Under the pieces are notes generated by a model that saw only the letters and a list, made by a program, of their open reading frames with translations, searched no databases and was not told the DNA's origin. 19,832 nucleotides of DNA from DASYUM01 sp036001225 (lineage in GTDB: Bacteria > Methylomirabilota > Methylomirabilia > Rokubacteriales > DASRDR01), in NCBI GenBank assembly GCA_036001225.1, contig DASYUM010000190.1:1-19832 (forward strand), given 5' to 3'. The position numbers and the translations under genes are program-made. Positions 12,471 to 19,312 of the stretch are shown here, one piece after another (within the stretch, counting starts at the first letter, position 1; every line of letters starts with the position of its first letter).

Positions 12471-12826
12471 GCGGGCCTCGGGCGCTGCCGGCCGGCCACC
12501 GCCGGCGGTGGCGGCTGGTGCTGGCGGTCGACCGGTACCGGTGGTGGCTGCTGGGCCTCGGTGTCGGCCTGGTGGCGTTGCTGGTGCTGACGAGCTGCTC
12601 GGCGTTCAACGACGACCGCGGGATCGGTGACGCACCGGCCGACCAGCAGCCCGACGCGGACCGCAAGGTCTGGCCCATGCCCGACCAGTTCGCCAACATC
12701 GCCGGCCTGTGCATCGGCGGCAACGGGGTCTACGTCACCACCCGCGAGGCCGCCCCGGCGGTCGTCGCCGATGACCCGGAGTGCGCCCCGGGCGGCGCCC
12801 TGGCCGTCGACGAGGCCCCGGAGTAG
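12467..12826 (+). CDS. predicted lipoprotein, 119 aa
   Basis: The GTG start overlaps the upstream stop as GTGA. A basic N-region (Arg 5, 12-16, 23, 25) precedes a hydrophobic core (about 27-41) that ends in LTSC, a fair lipobox with Cys44. The mature part is small, acidic and soluble, with Cys81 and Cys104 that could form a disulfide. Export and lipid anchoring on the outer face of the host membrane are expected. In prophages and plasmids such early lipoproteins often block superinfection, which I offer as inference only. Confidence 0.7.
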   Translation: MSGPRALPAGHRRRWRLVLAVDRYRWWLLGLGVGLVALLVLTSCSAFNDDRGIGDAPADQQPDADRKVWPMPDQFANIAGLCIGGNGVYVTTREAAPAVVADDPECAPGGALAVDEAPE

Positions 12827-12830
12827 GCCC

Positions 12831-13001
12831 TTGTTCGCGATCGTCGTTGGGTTGCTGTCGAGCGTGCTCATCAGCGGTTACGCGGTGCGGTGGGCCCGGC
12901 CGTATCGCCCACCGATGTGGGAGATCGTTCTCCTGAGCATGATCGTGGCCACGCTCGTGGCCATGGTCGTGACCTGGTTCGCGAGCGGGGTGTGCGAGTG
13001 A
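12831..13001 (+). CDS. two-helix membrane protein, 56 aa, TTG start
   Basis: The TTG at 12831 has GGAG seven bases upstream, at the end of the lipoprotein gene. Two hydrophobic helices lie at about residues 2-19 and 32-52, separated by a basic Tyr/Arg/Pro loop. It ends in CE and its stop overlaps the next GTG as GTGA. A small inner-membrane protein, possibly a holin or exclusion partner of the lipoprotein, is imaginable, but neither is shown. Confidence 0.6.
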   Translation: MFAIVVGLLSSVLISGYAVRWARPYRPPMWEIVLLSMIVATLVAMVVTWFASGVCE

Positions 13002-13144
13002 CCGACGTCGAATTCCTGGCCCGGTGCGTGGCGTTGCTGCGGGAGCTGGCGGCGACCGAGCTGGGCCAGCTGGTGGCCGCGGGTATGCGGTACGTGCGCC
13101 GTGAGCTCGAGGCCGAGCGGGCGGCCGCTCCCCCACTCCCCTAG
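12998..13144 (+). CDS. short helical protein, 48 aa, last gene of the rightward arm
   Basis: The GTG at 12998 overlaps the upstream stop as GTGA. The peptide is nearly all amphipathic helix, with one Cys at residue 10 and a Pro/Ala tail. It ends the rightward cluster, and 200 bases of spacer with a large hairpin follow. The function is unknown. Confidence 0.55.
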   Translation: MTDVEFLARCVALLRELAATELGQLVAAGMRYVRRELEAERAAAPPLP

Positions 13145-13203
13145 TTCGCCGGCTGGGGCTGGTTCCGGGGAACTGTCCTCCCCTCCCCTGCTCCATGCCG
13201 GTA

Positions 13204-13258
13204 GCCGGCCACCCCCTGGGAGCCCCCCGGCCACACACCGGGCCAGGGGTGGGCCGGC
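13204..13258. terminator. large imperfect hairpin at the convergent end of both arms
   Basis: Arms gccggccaccccctgg (13204-13219) and ccaggggtgggccggc (13243-13258) pair over 14 of 16 positions, and an inner CCCGG/CCGGG stem fills the loop. It lies in the 200-base spacer between the rightward arm (ends 13144) and the leftward endolysin gene (ends 13344). A bidirectional transcription stop fits the position, although no T-run follows on either strand. I see no gene in 13145-13343. Confidence 0.5.
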
Positions 13259-13343
13259 GTCTACCGTCGATCTGCCGGCGATCGTCACGCTCGTGTTGGC
13301 CCGTGCGAGCTAGAGCCGGCGTCGCCCGGGCGGCAACGGGCCC

Positions 13344-14057
13344 TCAGCCGAAGAAGAGCAGGTTGTGCCAGGTGGCGGGCCCGGCGATGCCGTCGATGGG
13401 GATGCGGGCCCGGGCTTGGAAGTTCCGGACGGTGGCCTCGGTGTGGCGGCCGAAGCGGCCGTCGACGACGAGCTGGTAGCCGCGTTCGGCCAGCGCCTGC
13501 TGCCACACCTTCACCGCGGGGCTGGGCGGCTGGGGTGGCATGCCGTCGCCGGGCCCTATGACGCCGGGGTAGGGCCGGTCGGGGATCTGCAGCTGCGGCA
13601 CCCGGGCGGGCGTGCCCGGCGCGCCTCCTGCGGCGAACCAGGGGGCTGTGAGGCCCCGCCCGGTGGGGGTGTCGAGCACCGACACGTGCGCGTGGCGGGT
13701 GTGGGCGTTGGCGCCGTTGTAGGGGCCCCAGGCCCACGCGTCGCGCCAGTCGCGGTGGTAGCTGGCGAAGATCCGCCCGGCCGAGATCACGTACTTGACG
13801 CGGTGGTCGCGGCGGCGGCGGAGCTCGTCGGCCCACGCGTGGATGTCGAGCCCGACGTCGGGGTCGTGGGTGAGGTCGAGCGCGGTGACCCACCCGCCCG
13901 GGTTGGGGTTGTGGTCGGACCGGGTGGCCTGGTGGGCGGCGTCGCCGATCGAGCCGTCCGAGGCCTGGTTGCGGCCGGGCCAGAGCCGGTCGGCTTCGTC
14001 GACGCAGGCGATCAGCGAGGGGGTGAGCTTCCACCCGGTACCGGCTTTGGCGACCAT
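13344..14057 (-). CDS. endolysin: M15-like peptidase plus peptidoglycan-binding domain
   Basis: The ATG at 14057 has AGGAGG nine bases upstream, the best ribosome site in the late operon. Residues about 8-130 form a zinc peptidase domain resembling actinophage LysA peptidases: SDGSIGDAAH (33-42), SDHNP with His49, ALDLTHDP with Asp61 and His64, and HAHVSV with His122/124. His49, Asp61 and His124 are the likely metal ligands. After a Pro/Gly linker (about 140-180), residues 182-235 form a PG_binding_1-type repeat with VDGRFGRHTEATVRNFQ. It would cleave host peptidoglycan cross-bridges or stem peptides for release. It is the last gene of the late operon, next to the convergent hairpin. Confidence 0.85.
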   Translation of the reverse strand: MVAKAGTGWKLTPSLIACVDEADRLWPGRNQASDGSIGDAAHQATRSDHNPNPGGWVTALDLTHDPDVGLDIHAWADELRRRRDHRVKYVISAGRIFASYHRDWRDAWAWGPYNGANAHTRHAHVSVLDTPTGRGLTAPWFAAGGAPGTPARVPQLQIPDRPYPGVIGPGDGMPPQPPSPAVKVWQQALAERGYQLVVDGRFGRHTEATVRNFQARARIPIDGIAGPATWHNLLFFG

Positions 14058-14073
14058 GGGTCAGGACCTCCTG

Positions 14074-14754
14074 CTAGACGATGGTGAGCACGCGGAAGGT
14101 GGCCGACGCGGTGGCGTGGGAGACCACGGAGCCGGCCGAGATCGCGAGGAACCGGGCCCGGGCGGTGGTGGCTCCGATCGAGTCGACCCCGGAGCAGAAC
14201 GCGGCGGGCCCCGACAGCGGCGATTCGTGGGAGACGGCGACGATCTTGGGGGTGTGGGCGGCGCCGTGGTTGAAGGTGATGAACCCCGACGCGTCGGTGG
14301 TGTCGGTGATCGTGTGGGCGACCGCGGCCTCGACCTCGAGCTCGCCGGCGTCGAGGCGGACCCGGGAGGGCACGGTGCCGTCGAAGCTGTCGGAGCGCAG
14401 GGTGATGCGGCCGCGGTCGCCGAAGAACGGCGAGTCGATGTCGAGGCCGAGCTGGCGGGCGGCGCCGGCGCCGGCGGTGACGGTGTTGATCAGGGCGGCG
14501 GTGGTCTCGCCGGCGTCGCCGGTGGAGGCGATGATGACGGGGTCGCCGGCGACGGTGTCGAGGCGCAGGTACCGGCTGGGGTCGGTGGGGTCGAACACCT
14601 GGATGCCCTCGGCCGGGGTGAGCGACGCGTAGAGCAGCCCGGCGAGGTTGTAGAGCAGGAACTGCGCGTTGGGCCCGTCGAGGACGAGCCGGGGGCCCGA
14701 CGTCGCCCCGGCGGGCAACACGAGCGAGAGCAGGTTGGCCCACAACGAGCGCAT
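14074..14754 (-). CDS. putative spike / receptor-binding protein, 226 aa
   Basis: The ATG at 14754 overlaps the upstream stop as TGATG. The N-terminus is hydrophobic, followed by short repeats of beta strands and turns (about 20-145). The C-terminal 70 residues begin with FITFNHGAAHTPKIVAV (158-174) and continue through GVDSIGATTARARF (189-202). This strand pattern (FxHG...PKxV...VDS...T..F) is typical of the C-terminal beta-sandwich of phage fibre or spike proteins. Lying directly before the endolysin at the end of the structural cluster, it is the best candidate for the host-recognition vertex protein. Evidence is pattern-based. Confidence 0.6.
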   Translation of the reverse strand: MRSLWANLLSLVLPAGATSGPRLVLDGPNAQFLLYNLAGLLYASLTPAEGIQVFDPTDPSRYLRLDTVAGDPVIIASTGDAGETTAALINTVTAGAGAARQLGLDIDSPFFGDRGRITLRSDSFDGTVPSRVRLDAGELEVEAAVAHTITDTTDASGFITFNHGAAHTPKIVAVSHESPLSGPAAFCSGVDSIGATTARARFLAISAGSVVSHATASATFRVLTIV

Positions 14755-15107
14755 CAGCCGAGCGTTTCCTCGTAGATGACCAGCGCGGTGGCCACGTCGC
14801 CGGGAGGGCATCCGGTCCAGTCGATGGTGGCGGTGTCACCGGGCCAGAGCCGCAGCGCCGTCTTCGGCGAGCTCGACTCGAGCGGATCGCCGGTGGCCAC
14901 CGCGGTGCAGTAGTAGACGCCGTTGAGGTTCACGGTGCACCGGGAGCCGACGGGGGCGGTGGGCAGCGCGACCGACAGCTGGTGGATGACCCACACGTAG
15001 GACCCGCGCGGGGAGATCTCGATGGTCGCGTCGCCCGCCGCGTCGACGACGGCCCGGTAGGTCTTGGGGGGCCGGTCGGGCCGTTCGGTCGGGACCCGGA
15101 TGCTCAC
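14754..15107 (-). CDS. minor structural protein, beta-sandwich type, 117 aa
   Basis: The GTG at 15107 overlaps the upstream stop as GTGA. Alternating strands dominate: YRAVVDAAGDATIEISPRG (18-36), VWVIHQLSVAL, CTVNLNGVYYC, and a final ATALVIYEETLG. Two Cys pairs occur. Small proteins with the 'vDasGnAtieI.P' opening are common minor virion components in actinophages. In this context a small jelly roll acting as vertex or penton component is possible. The precise role is unknown. Confidence 0.65.
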   Translation of the reverse strand: MSIRVPTERPDRPPKTYRAVVDAAGDATIEISPRGSYVWVIHQLSVALPTAPVGSRCTVNLNGVYYCTAVATGDPLESSSPKTALRLWPGDTATIDWTGCPPGDVATALVIYEETLG

Positions 15108-15253
15108 GGGAACAGACCGACGAGGCGCATCGCGAAGGGGCGTTTGCGGGCCCGGTTCTCCCACGCGTCCCACAGCAGCACGGAGCCGGCGAGCCAGAGA
15201 GCCAGGCCGACCGCGAGGGCGGTGTCGCGGTTGGCGACCAGGGGCCTACCCAT
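15104..15253 (-). CDS. 49-aa single-helix membrane protein
   Basis: The ATG at 15253 lies inside the end of the upstream gene (ATGGGTAG overlap) and the stop overlaps the next GTG. A hydrophobic helix spans about residues 11-28, followed by a basic stretch (RARKRPF) and a hydrophobic end. It is one more mini membrane protein of the late operon and is likely virion-associated by context. No homologue is recognised. Confidence 0.65.
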   Translation of the reverse strand: MGRPLVANRDTALAVGLALWLAGSVLLWDAWENRARKRPFAMRLVGLFP

Positions 15254-15527
15254 CGGCGGGCCCCTGGTCGCTCTGCTCGGGTATCTCGGCGCCGACCTGC
15301 TCGGCGATGGCCTGGACGGTCTTCCAGCCCTTGCCGTTGGTCAGTGGCCGAGCGTCGAGGCACTCGCCGACCACCTCGGCGATCTCGCGCCGCAAGGCGT
15401 CCATGATCGGGTCGTGGACCAGCGTGCGGACGAGCCACCGACACGGCGGTGCCTTGACGAGCACGGTGGCCGCGCCGACGACGGCACCGAGGAAGATCAC
15501 GACCTGGCCGACGTCGACGAGCGTCAC
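15246..15527 (-). CDS. 93-aa protein with N-terminal membrane helix
   Basis: The GTG at 15527 overlaps the upstream stop as GTGA. Residues about 7-25 form a hydrophobic helix (VVIFLGAVVGAATVLV). The rest is a helical, soluble domain (about 35-80) with an acidic Gln/Pro tail. The order of an N-terminal anchor and helical tail resembles small membrane-tethered virion or lysis proteins; a holin role cannot be excluded. The function is unknown. Confidence 0.65.
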   Translation of the reverse strand: MTLVDVGQVVIFLGAVVGAATVLVKAPPCRWLVRTLVHDPIMDALRREIAEVVGECLDARPLTNGKGWKTVQAIAEQVGAEIPEQSDQGPADG

Positions 15528-15970
15528 CCGACGATCTCCCAGTTGATGCCCCGAATGCGGCACACCGCGGCGAGAGCGTCGGAGCGGTCGACCCGCACGT
15601 CGAAGGCGTTCCCGGCGATGACCTGGTTGTCGAAGATCATCGGCAGCGGGATGTTCTGGGGGTGCACCGTCGTGGTCAGGGCGACGTCGTAGTCGTAGGC
15701 CTTGGTGGCCAGGTCGAGGAACGCCAGGCGCCGCACCCGCAACCGGAGCCCGAGGGTCCCGGCGGTCGCCGCGGGGACGTAGAACACCAGGTGCGGCGAT
15801 GCCAGGCCCCAGCCGTGGGCGAGGGTGATCTGCCCGGAGATGCCGTCGCCGGTGTCGAGCTCCCACTCGCCGATGTCGTTGGGCGTGACGTAGGTCGGGG
15901 TCGCGGCGATGAGGTCGAAGCGTCGGGCTTCCTGGTAGAGCATCGGCTGGACGCCACCGGAGCGGCCCAC
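15524..15970 (-). CDS. beta-rich minor structural protein, 148 aa
   Basis: The GTG at 15970 lies two bases after the upstream stop; ATG at 15943 is an alternative. The protein is dominated by strands: FDLIAATPTYV, GQITLA, HLVFYVP, LGLRLRVRRLAFLDL, YDYDVALTTTV, and a final NWEIVG. This is a single beta-sandwich-like domain without Cys pairs in the core. The gene lies in the minor structural cluster. A vertex, penton or spike-base component is likely from context; no family is recognised. Confidence 0.65.
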   Translation of the reverse strand: MGRSGGVQPMLYQEARRFDLIAATPTYVTPNDIGEWELDTGDGISGQITLAHGWGLASPHLVFYVPAATAGTLGLRLRVRRLAFLDLATKAYDYDVALTTTVHPQNIPLPMIFDNQVIAGNAFDVRVDRSDALAAVCRIRGINWEIVG

Positions 15971-15972
15971 CG

Positions 15973-16662
15973 TCAGCCCCCGGAGCGGCGCACGATCCCC
16001 GCGACCGTGCCCGCGACGAGCTGGTAGAAGATCCCCACCGACGCGACGGAGCCGCTCTCGTAGAGCTCGCGGGCCGATTCGGTGGCGGTGAGGGTGATCT
16101 CGTCGAGGATCTGCCCCGCCGCGGAGCCGTCGCGGATCTCGATGGTCGCGGGGGCGCCGGCGGTCTCCCGGAAGCTGAAGCCCCGGTAGATGCAGGGGAA
16201 CGCGACGACCAGGGCCGAGGCGCCGCCGACGGTCACCGGGGTGACGGGGGGCTTACCGACCGACGCCGTGGGGGGCTGGGGCCGGGTGAACACGCCGAGG
16301 TAGACCTCGTCGCCGGGCTGGCCCCAGATCGTGACGACGTTGGTCTTGACCGGGAACGTGGCGGCGTCGCCGGGCCGCAGGCGCCGGATGCCCTTGCCGA
16401 CCGTCGGCGCCGTCGCGGTGTTGGCGGGCCCCGCGACGACGACGATCGTGCCGGCGGTGGCCACCGCGTGCACCGACACCGCCGCGCCCTCGACACCGAA
16501 GTCGACCTGCAACCAGCCCTGCGCCCCGACGATGTGGGTGCGGGTGTGCAGGACGTGGTTGAGGATGTTGCCCCGGGTGTACTCGTTGAGCTCGGTCAGG
16601 CGGCCGACCAACGCCCGGGTGGCGTCGACGAGCTGGCCGGTGAGCTCGTCGGGGCCGCTCAC
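15973..16662 (-). CDS. beta-rich virion protein with helical N-terminus, 229 aa
   Basis: The GTG at 16662 overlaps the upstream stop as GTGA. Residues about 5-40 form a helix that could trimerise. Two beta domains follow, about 48-128 (WLQVDF, VSVHAVA, TIVVVAG, VVTIWG, EVYLGVF) and 145-220 (ALVVAFPCIYRGFSF, TIEIRDG, SVGIFYQLV). They are joined by a Pro/Thr linker. A helix followed by beta-sandwich domains is the layout of many phage spikes and pentons. It is the largest of the minor beta-rich proteins. The role is inferred from layout only. Confidence 0.65.
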   Translation of the reverse strand: MSGPDELTGQLVDATRALVGRLTELNEYTRGNILNHVLHTRTHIVGAQGWLQVDFGVEGAAVSVHAVATAGTIVVVAGPANTATAPTVGKGIRRLRPGDAATFPVKTNVVTIWGQPGDEVYLGVFTRPQPPTASVGKPPVTPVTVGGASALVVAFPCIYRGFSFRETAGAPATIEIRDGSAAGQILDEITLTATESARELYESGSVASVGIFYQLVAGTVAGIVRRSGG

Positions 16663-17234
16663 TTCGCACCTCCGGTGGAGCGGATGCCGCCCATGAGGAT
16701 CAGGCCGGCACCGCCGGCGATCAGGACCGCGTAGAGCGCGATGCGCTTGAGGCCGTCGAGGAGCGGGTCGACGATCTTGCCCAGCGCGCTCCCCACCGCG
16801 TCGTCGACGCCGCCGAACACCTTGCCGAGGCCTTCGTCGAGCCCACCGGGCAGGTCGGGGATCTGCATGAACCCGACCGCGGCGGGGTCGACCTCGTAGT
16901 GCCAGGCCTCCGACGCCACGGTGCGCTTGAGCCCGCTCTTGGGCGCGAGCGCGGCCGCGAGGCCAAGGTCGCCGCCGAAGTCGACGGCTTCGCCGGTCTC
17001 GTGCTTGGAGTGCCCCGGCCGCGCCGTGGGTGGCGAGCACTGGCTCGAGGGCTTCTGGTACTGGTCGTACCAGCTCGGCCCGCAGTGGGCCTTGCGCAGC
17101 GCGATCTGCTCCTCGAGCGTGCGGCGGCCTGACACGATCGTCACCCGGTCCTTCGCCGCGATGAGCAGCGCGCTGGCCCGCGACCGGAGCGGCTCGGCGA
17201 GCTCGGCGAGCGCGGTGAGATCCGCGGGCCTCAT
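16659..17234 (-). CDS. LAS-type D,D-peptidase (VanY-like) with C-terminal membrane anchor
   Basis: The ATG at 17234 overlaps the upstream stop as ATGA. Helical residues 5-28 precede the catalytic domain (about 30-116). It shows VSGRRTLEEQ (34-43), HSKHETGEAVDF with His78 and Asp85, and SEAWHYEV with Glu109 and His112. This is the SxHxxGxAxD...WHxE signature of LAS (M15/VanY) zinc peptidases that cut peptidoglycan stem peptides. The C-terminal region (about 150-184) is a membrane module nearly identical to that of the neighbouring transglycosylase. The anchor suggests a virion-membrane enzyme used for cell-wall penetration at entry. Confidence 0.85.
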   Translation of the reverse strand: MRPADLTALAELAEPLRSRASALLIAAKDRVTIVSGRRTLEEQIALRKAHCGPSWYDQYQKPSSQCSPPTARPGHSKHETGEAVDFGGDLGLAAALAPKSGLKRTVASEAWHYEVDPAAVGFMQIPDLPGGLDEGLGKVFGGVDDAVGSALGKIVDPLLDGLKRIALYAVLIAGGAGLILMGGIRSTGGAK

Positions 17235-17854
17235 GTGACCGCTCCCGCGACCTTGCCGGCGGGGCCGGGGACCTTGTCGACCGCGGAGCTGAGCCCCGAG
17301 GCGCGCCAGCCGCCCGCCGCGATCAGGGCGACACCACCGGCGATCAGCACCGTGTAGAGCGCGATGCGGCTCAGCCCGGAGATGAGCGGGTCGACGATCT
17401 TGCCGACCACTCCCCCACCATCCGCCGCGCCCTCGAGGCCCTCGAGCGGCTTGGGGGGCGGGGCTTGGGGGGCGCCGGCGACCGCGGCCCACGCCCGAGC
17501 GAGGTACTGGCGGTAGCGGCCGGAGGTGAACACGGACCAGGGCTTGAAGTTGGTCCCCCTCGAGCTGATCTCGTAGGCGGCCGCCGCGTTGAAATCGGGG
17601 TCGGTGAGCCGATCGGGGTCCCGGGAACCGCCGGTGCCCCGCTCGGCCCACAACGACCGGATCTGCCCGAGACCGATCGAGGGGCCCCACTTGGCGTTCG
17701 CGAGGTTCTCGTCGCCGAGGATGTCGGGGTCGCCGCCCGATTCGCCCAGCACGGTGGCCACCATCGTCAACAGGCCCTGGCCGGCGAACCCGGCCTGGGC
17801 GAACACCGCCGCTACCTGAGCGTCGGTCAGCGGGGGCGCGGGACCGTTGCTCAT
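17231..17854 (-). CDS. lytic transglycosylase-like enzyme with C-terminal membrane anchor
   Basis: The ATG at 17854 overlaps the upstream stop as ATGA. Residues about 8-125 form a lysozyme-like/SLT domain. It has TVLGESGGDP (34-43) with catalytic Glu38, SIGLGQIRSL (59-68) as the GLxQ motif, then DFNAAAAYEIS (87-97) and FKPWSVFTSGRYRQYL (103-118). A Pro-rich linker (about 127-148) leads to a membrane module (150-183) shared with the following D,D-peptidase. It would cleave glycan strands. Its membrane anchor and neighbours recall the virion transglycosylase P7 of tectiviruses, which opens the wall for DNA entry. Confidence 0.85.
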   Translation of the reverse strand: MSNGPAPPLTDAQVAAVFAQAGFAGQGLLTMVATVLGESGGDPDILGDENLANAKWGPSIGLGQIRSLWAERGTGGSRDPDRLTDPDFNAAAAYEISSRGTNFKPWSVFTSGRYRQYLARAWAAVAGAPQAPPPKPLEGLEGAADGGGVVGKIVDPLISGLSRIALYTVLIAGGVALIAAGGWRASGLSSAVDKVPGPAGKVAGAVT

Positions 17855-18456
17855 GGCTTGTAGTAGCGGGGGTCGGGGACGATGATCCGCAGGCCACCGG
17901 GGATGGTGCGCTTGCCCTTCAGCTGCGGGTTGAGGCGGACCAGGCCGCGGAGGGTCGACTCGATCGCGTTGGGGTTCTGCGAGGTCGAGTACTGCGCGGC
18001 GATCTTGCGGAGGTTGTAGGTCTGGCCGGTGTGGCCGACGGCCCGGTCGACCACGACGGTCCCCGACGGGAGCCGCCGCGCCCCCGACGCCAACGGCCGG
18101 GTGCCCGCGGACGCGATGGGGGGCTTGCCGGTCGATGGGAGGGGGTTGCCCGCGTCGATGAGGTCGCGGAGCTGGTCGACCGATCCCGCGAGGGCGTCGC
18201 TCGAACTGATCAGGCCCTCGAGGGTCCCGCCGGTCATGCCGACCTGGTCGAGGCGATCGGCCAGGGTCTGATCGGCGTTGGGGACCAGCGACGCGGTCCC
18301 GCCGCCGCCGGTCGTCGAGCGACGCAACGCCAGGATGATCACGGCCAGCACCGCGGCGGCCCCGGCGGTGATCTTGCCCTCCCGGGTCTTGAGCCACCCC
18401 AGCGGCGACCGCCCTGCAGGGCGCCCGGGCGCGGCGGGCGCGACGGCGGGGGGCAT
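17851..18456 (-). CDS. membrane-anchored LysM-like protein, 201 aa
   Basis: The ATG at 18456 overlaps the upstream stop as TGATG. A Pro/Ala-rich cytosolic or internal tail (1-25) precedes one transmembrane helix (28-45). Next comes a Gly/Ser linker and a helical stalk (about 60-105), then a basic linker. The C-terminal region (147-196) looks like a LysM module: YNLRKIAAQYS (147-157) followed by a helix, LVRLNP and IPGGLRIIVP (185-194). LysM domains bind the GlcNAc of peptidoglycan. With the two hydrolases directly downstream, this suggests a wall-contact device on the virion membrane. Confidence 0.7.
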   Translation of the reverse strand: MPPAVAPAAPGRPAGRSPLGWLKTREGKITAGAAAVLAVIILALRRSTTGGGGTASLVPNADQTLADRLDQVGMTGGTLEGLISSSDALAGSVDQLRDLIDAGNPLPSTGKPPIASAGTRPLASGARRLPSGTVVVDRAVGHTGQTYNLRKIAAQYSTSQNPNAIESTLRGLVRLNPQLKGKRTIPGGLRIIVPDPRYYKP

Positions 18457-18809
18457 CAGCGCCGCACCCTCGGTGACTTCACCCGGAGGTGGTCCTGCAC
18501 CCTCGAGACGGCGCCGACGGTCCGCACGTCACCATGGGTCGACGGGAGACCGATGTTCGGGGACCGCAGCGGCAGCTGCGCCCCGTAGGGGATGGCCCAG
18601 AGCCGCTGATAGGCGGTGTACCCGGACCACCGGAACTCCGCCGTCGAGCTCTCGCCGATGCGGATCGCGCCGGTGCGCCCGGCCATGCCGTTGGACCACG
18701 CCGCGTCGATCGCGCCGACGAACCCCCGGGCGACGGGGTCGACACCGAACACGACGACCGATCGGCGCACCTGGTTGTCGCCCCAGCGGCCACCACGGCG
18801 GTGGCGCAT
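18456..18809 (-). CDS. basic structural-type protein, 117 aa
   Basis: The ATG at 18809 overlaps the upstream stop as TGATG. The N-terminus and C-terminus are strongly basic (RHRRGGRW..., ...KSPRVRR). The middle has a strand (SVVVFGVD), a possible helix (about 31-42) and an aromatic, Gly-rich part (FRWSGYTAYQRLWAIPYG). It lies in the membrane/wall cluster of the late operon and may contact DNA through its basic ends. No family is recognised. Confidence 0.65.
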   Translation of the reverse strand: MRHRRGGRWGDNQVRRSVVVFGVDPVARGFVGAIDAAWSNGMAGRTGAIRIGESSTAEFRWSGYTAYQRLWAIPYGAQLPLRSPNIGLPSTHGDVRTVGAVSRVQDHLRVKSPRVRR

Positions 18810-18952
18810 CACTTCCGCCCTTGGAACGCACGGACCAACACCGCCGCGCCGCCGGTGCCCTCCCTGAGCAACCGGCCCGCGCCCGTCGAGTAGTAGACGC
18901 CCAGGTAGAGGGCGATGAGAACGGCCGAGTACTTCAGCGCTTTGCTGCCCAC
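18809..18952 (-). CDS. 47-aa single-helix membrane protein
   Basis: The GTG at 18952 follows the upstream stop (TGACGTG), and the stop overlaps the next ATG as TGATG. A hydrophobic, Tyr-rich helix lies at about residues 8-22, followed by an Arg/Gly-rich, moderately amphipathic tail. It is a virion mini membrane protein candidate. No homologue is recognised. Confidence 0.65.
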   Translation of the reverse strand: MGSKALKYSAVLIALYLGVYYSTGAGRLLREGTGGAAVLVRAFQGRK

Positions 18953-18953
18953 G

Positions 18954-19220
18954 TCAGTCGCCTCCCGTGGAGTTGGTCACCAGCGGCGGCCGGGACGGGT
19001 CGGGGTAGCGGGTCGGCGCCAGCCGCTCCGGGCCGTCGTCGCCCTCGGTGGGGCGCCGGTCGGGGATGGCGGGCACGCTCGGGTCGAGGAAGTGCACGGC
19101 GATCTGGCCGGGGACACGCAGCAGCGACGCCACCCGCCCCGCGTTGGGGTTGGTCACCAGGACCTGCAGCACGATCAGCGCGAGGCCTCCGGCCAGCACA
19201 CCGCGCAGCCCGGAACGCAT
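18954..19220 (-). CDS. 88-aa protein with N-terminal membrane helix (complete copy)
   Basis: The ATG at 19220 overlaps the stop of the 30-aa gene as TGATG. It has a basic start, a hydrophobic helix at about residues 7-22, a basic middle (GRVASLLRVPGQ), and a Pro/Asp/Arg-rich, probably extended tail from about residue 45. The truncated copy at 1-118 matches its first 39 residues apart from one change. A virion membrane protein with a long flexible exterior or interior tail is likely from context. No family is recognised. Confidence 0.75.
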   Translation of the reverse strand: MRSGLRGVLAGGLALIVLQVLVTNPNAGRVASLLRVPGQIAVHFLDPSVPAIPDRRPTEGDDGPERLAPTRYPDPSRPPLVTNSTGGD

Positions 19221-19312
19221 CAGATCCCCAACCGCCCGACGAGATCGCCGGCGGTGACCTGGGCGAGCACCCACAGCCCGGCGATGACGAGCAGCGCCCC
19301 GGACGCGTTCAT
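19220..19312 (-). CDS. 30-aa single-helix membrane peptide (second copy)
   Basis: The encoded peptide is identical to that at 118-210, although the gene differs in several bases and uses ATG (ATGA overlap) instead of GTG. Sequence identity at protein level with silent changes in DNA indicates purifying selection. One hydrophobic helix makes up most of it. Its role is unknown but it is probably a virion membrane peptide. Confidence 0.75.
   Translation of the reverse strand: MNASGALLVIAGLWVLAQVTAGDLVGRLGI

Noticed and set aside
17855..18397. Long leftward extension fused to the transglycosylase
   Set aside because: The extension is the wrong frame of the LysM-like gene; the ATGA overlap at 17854 marks the proper start.
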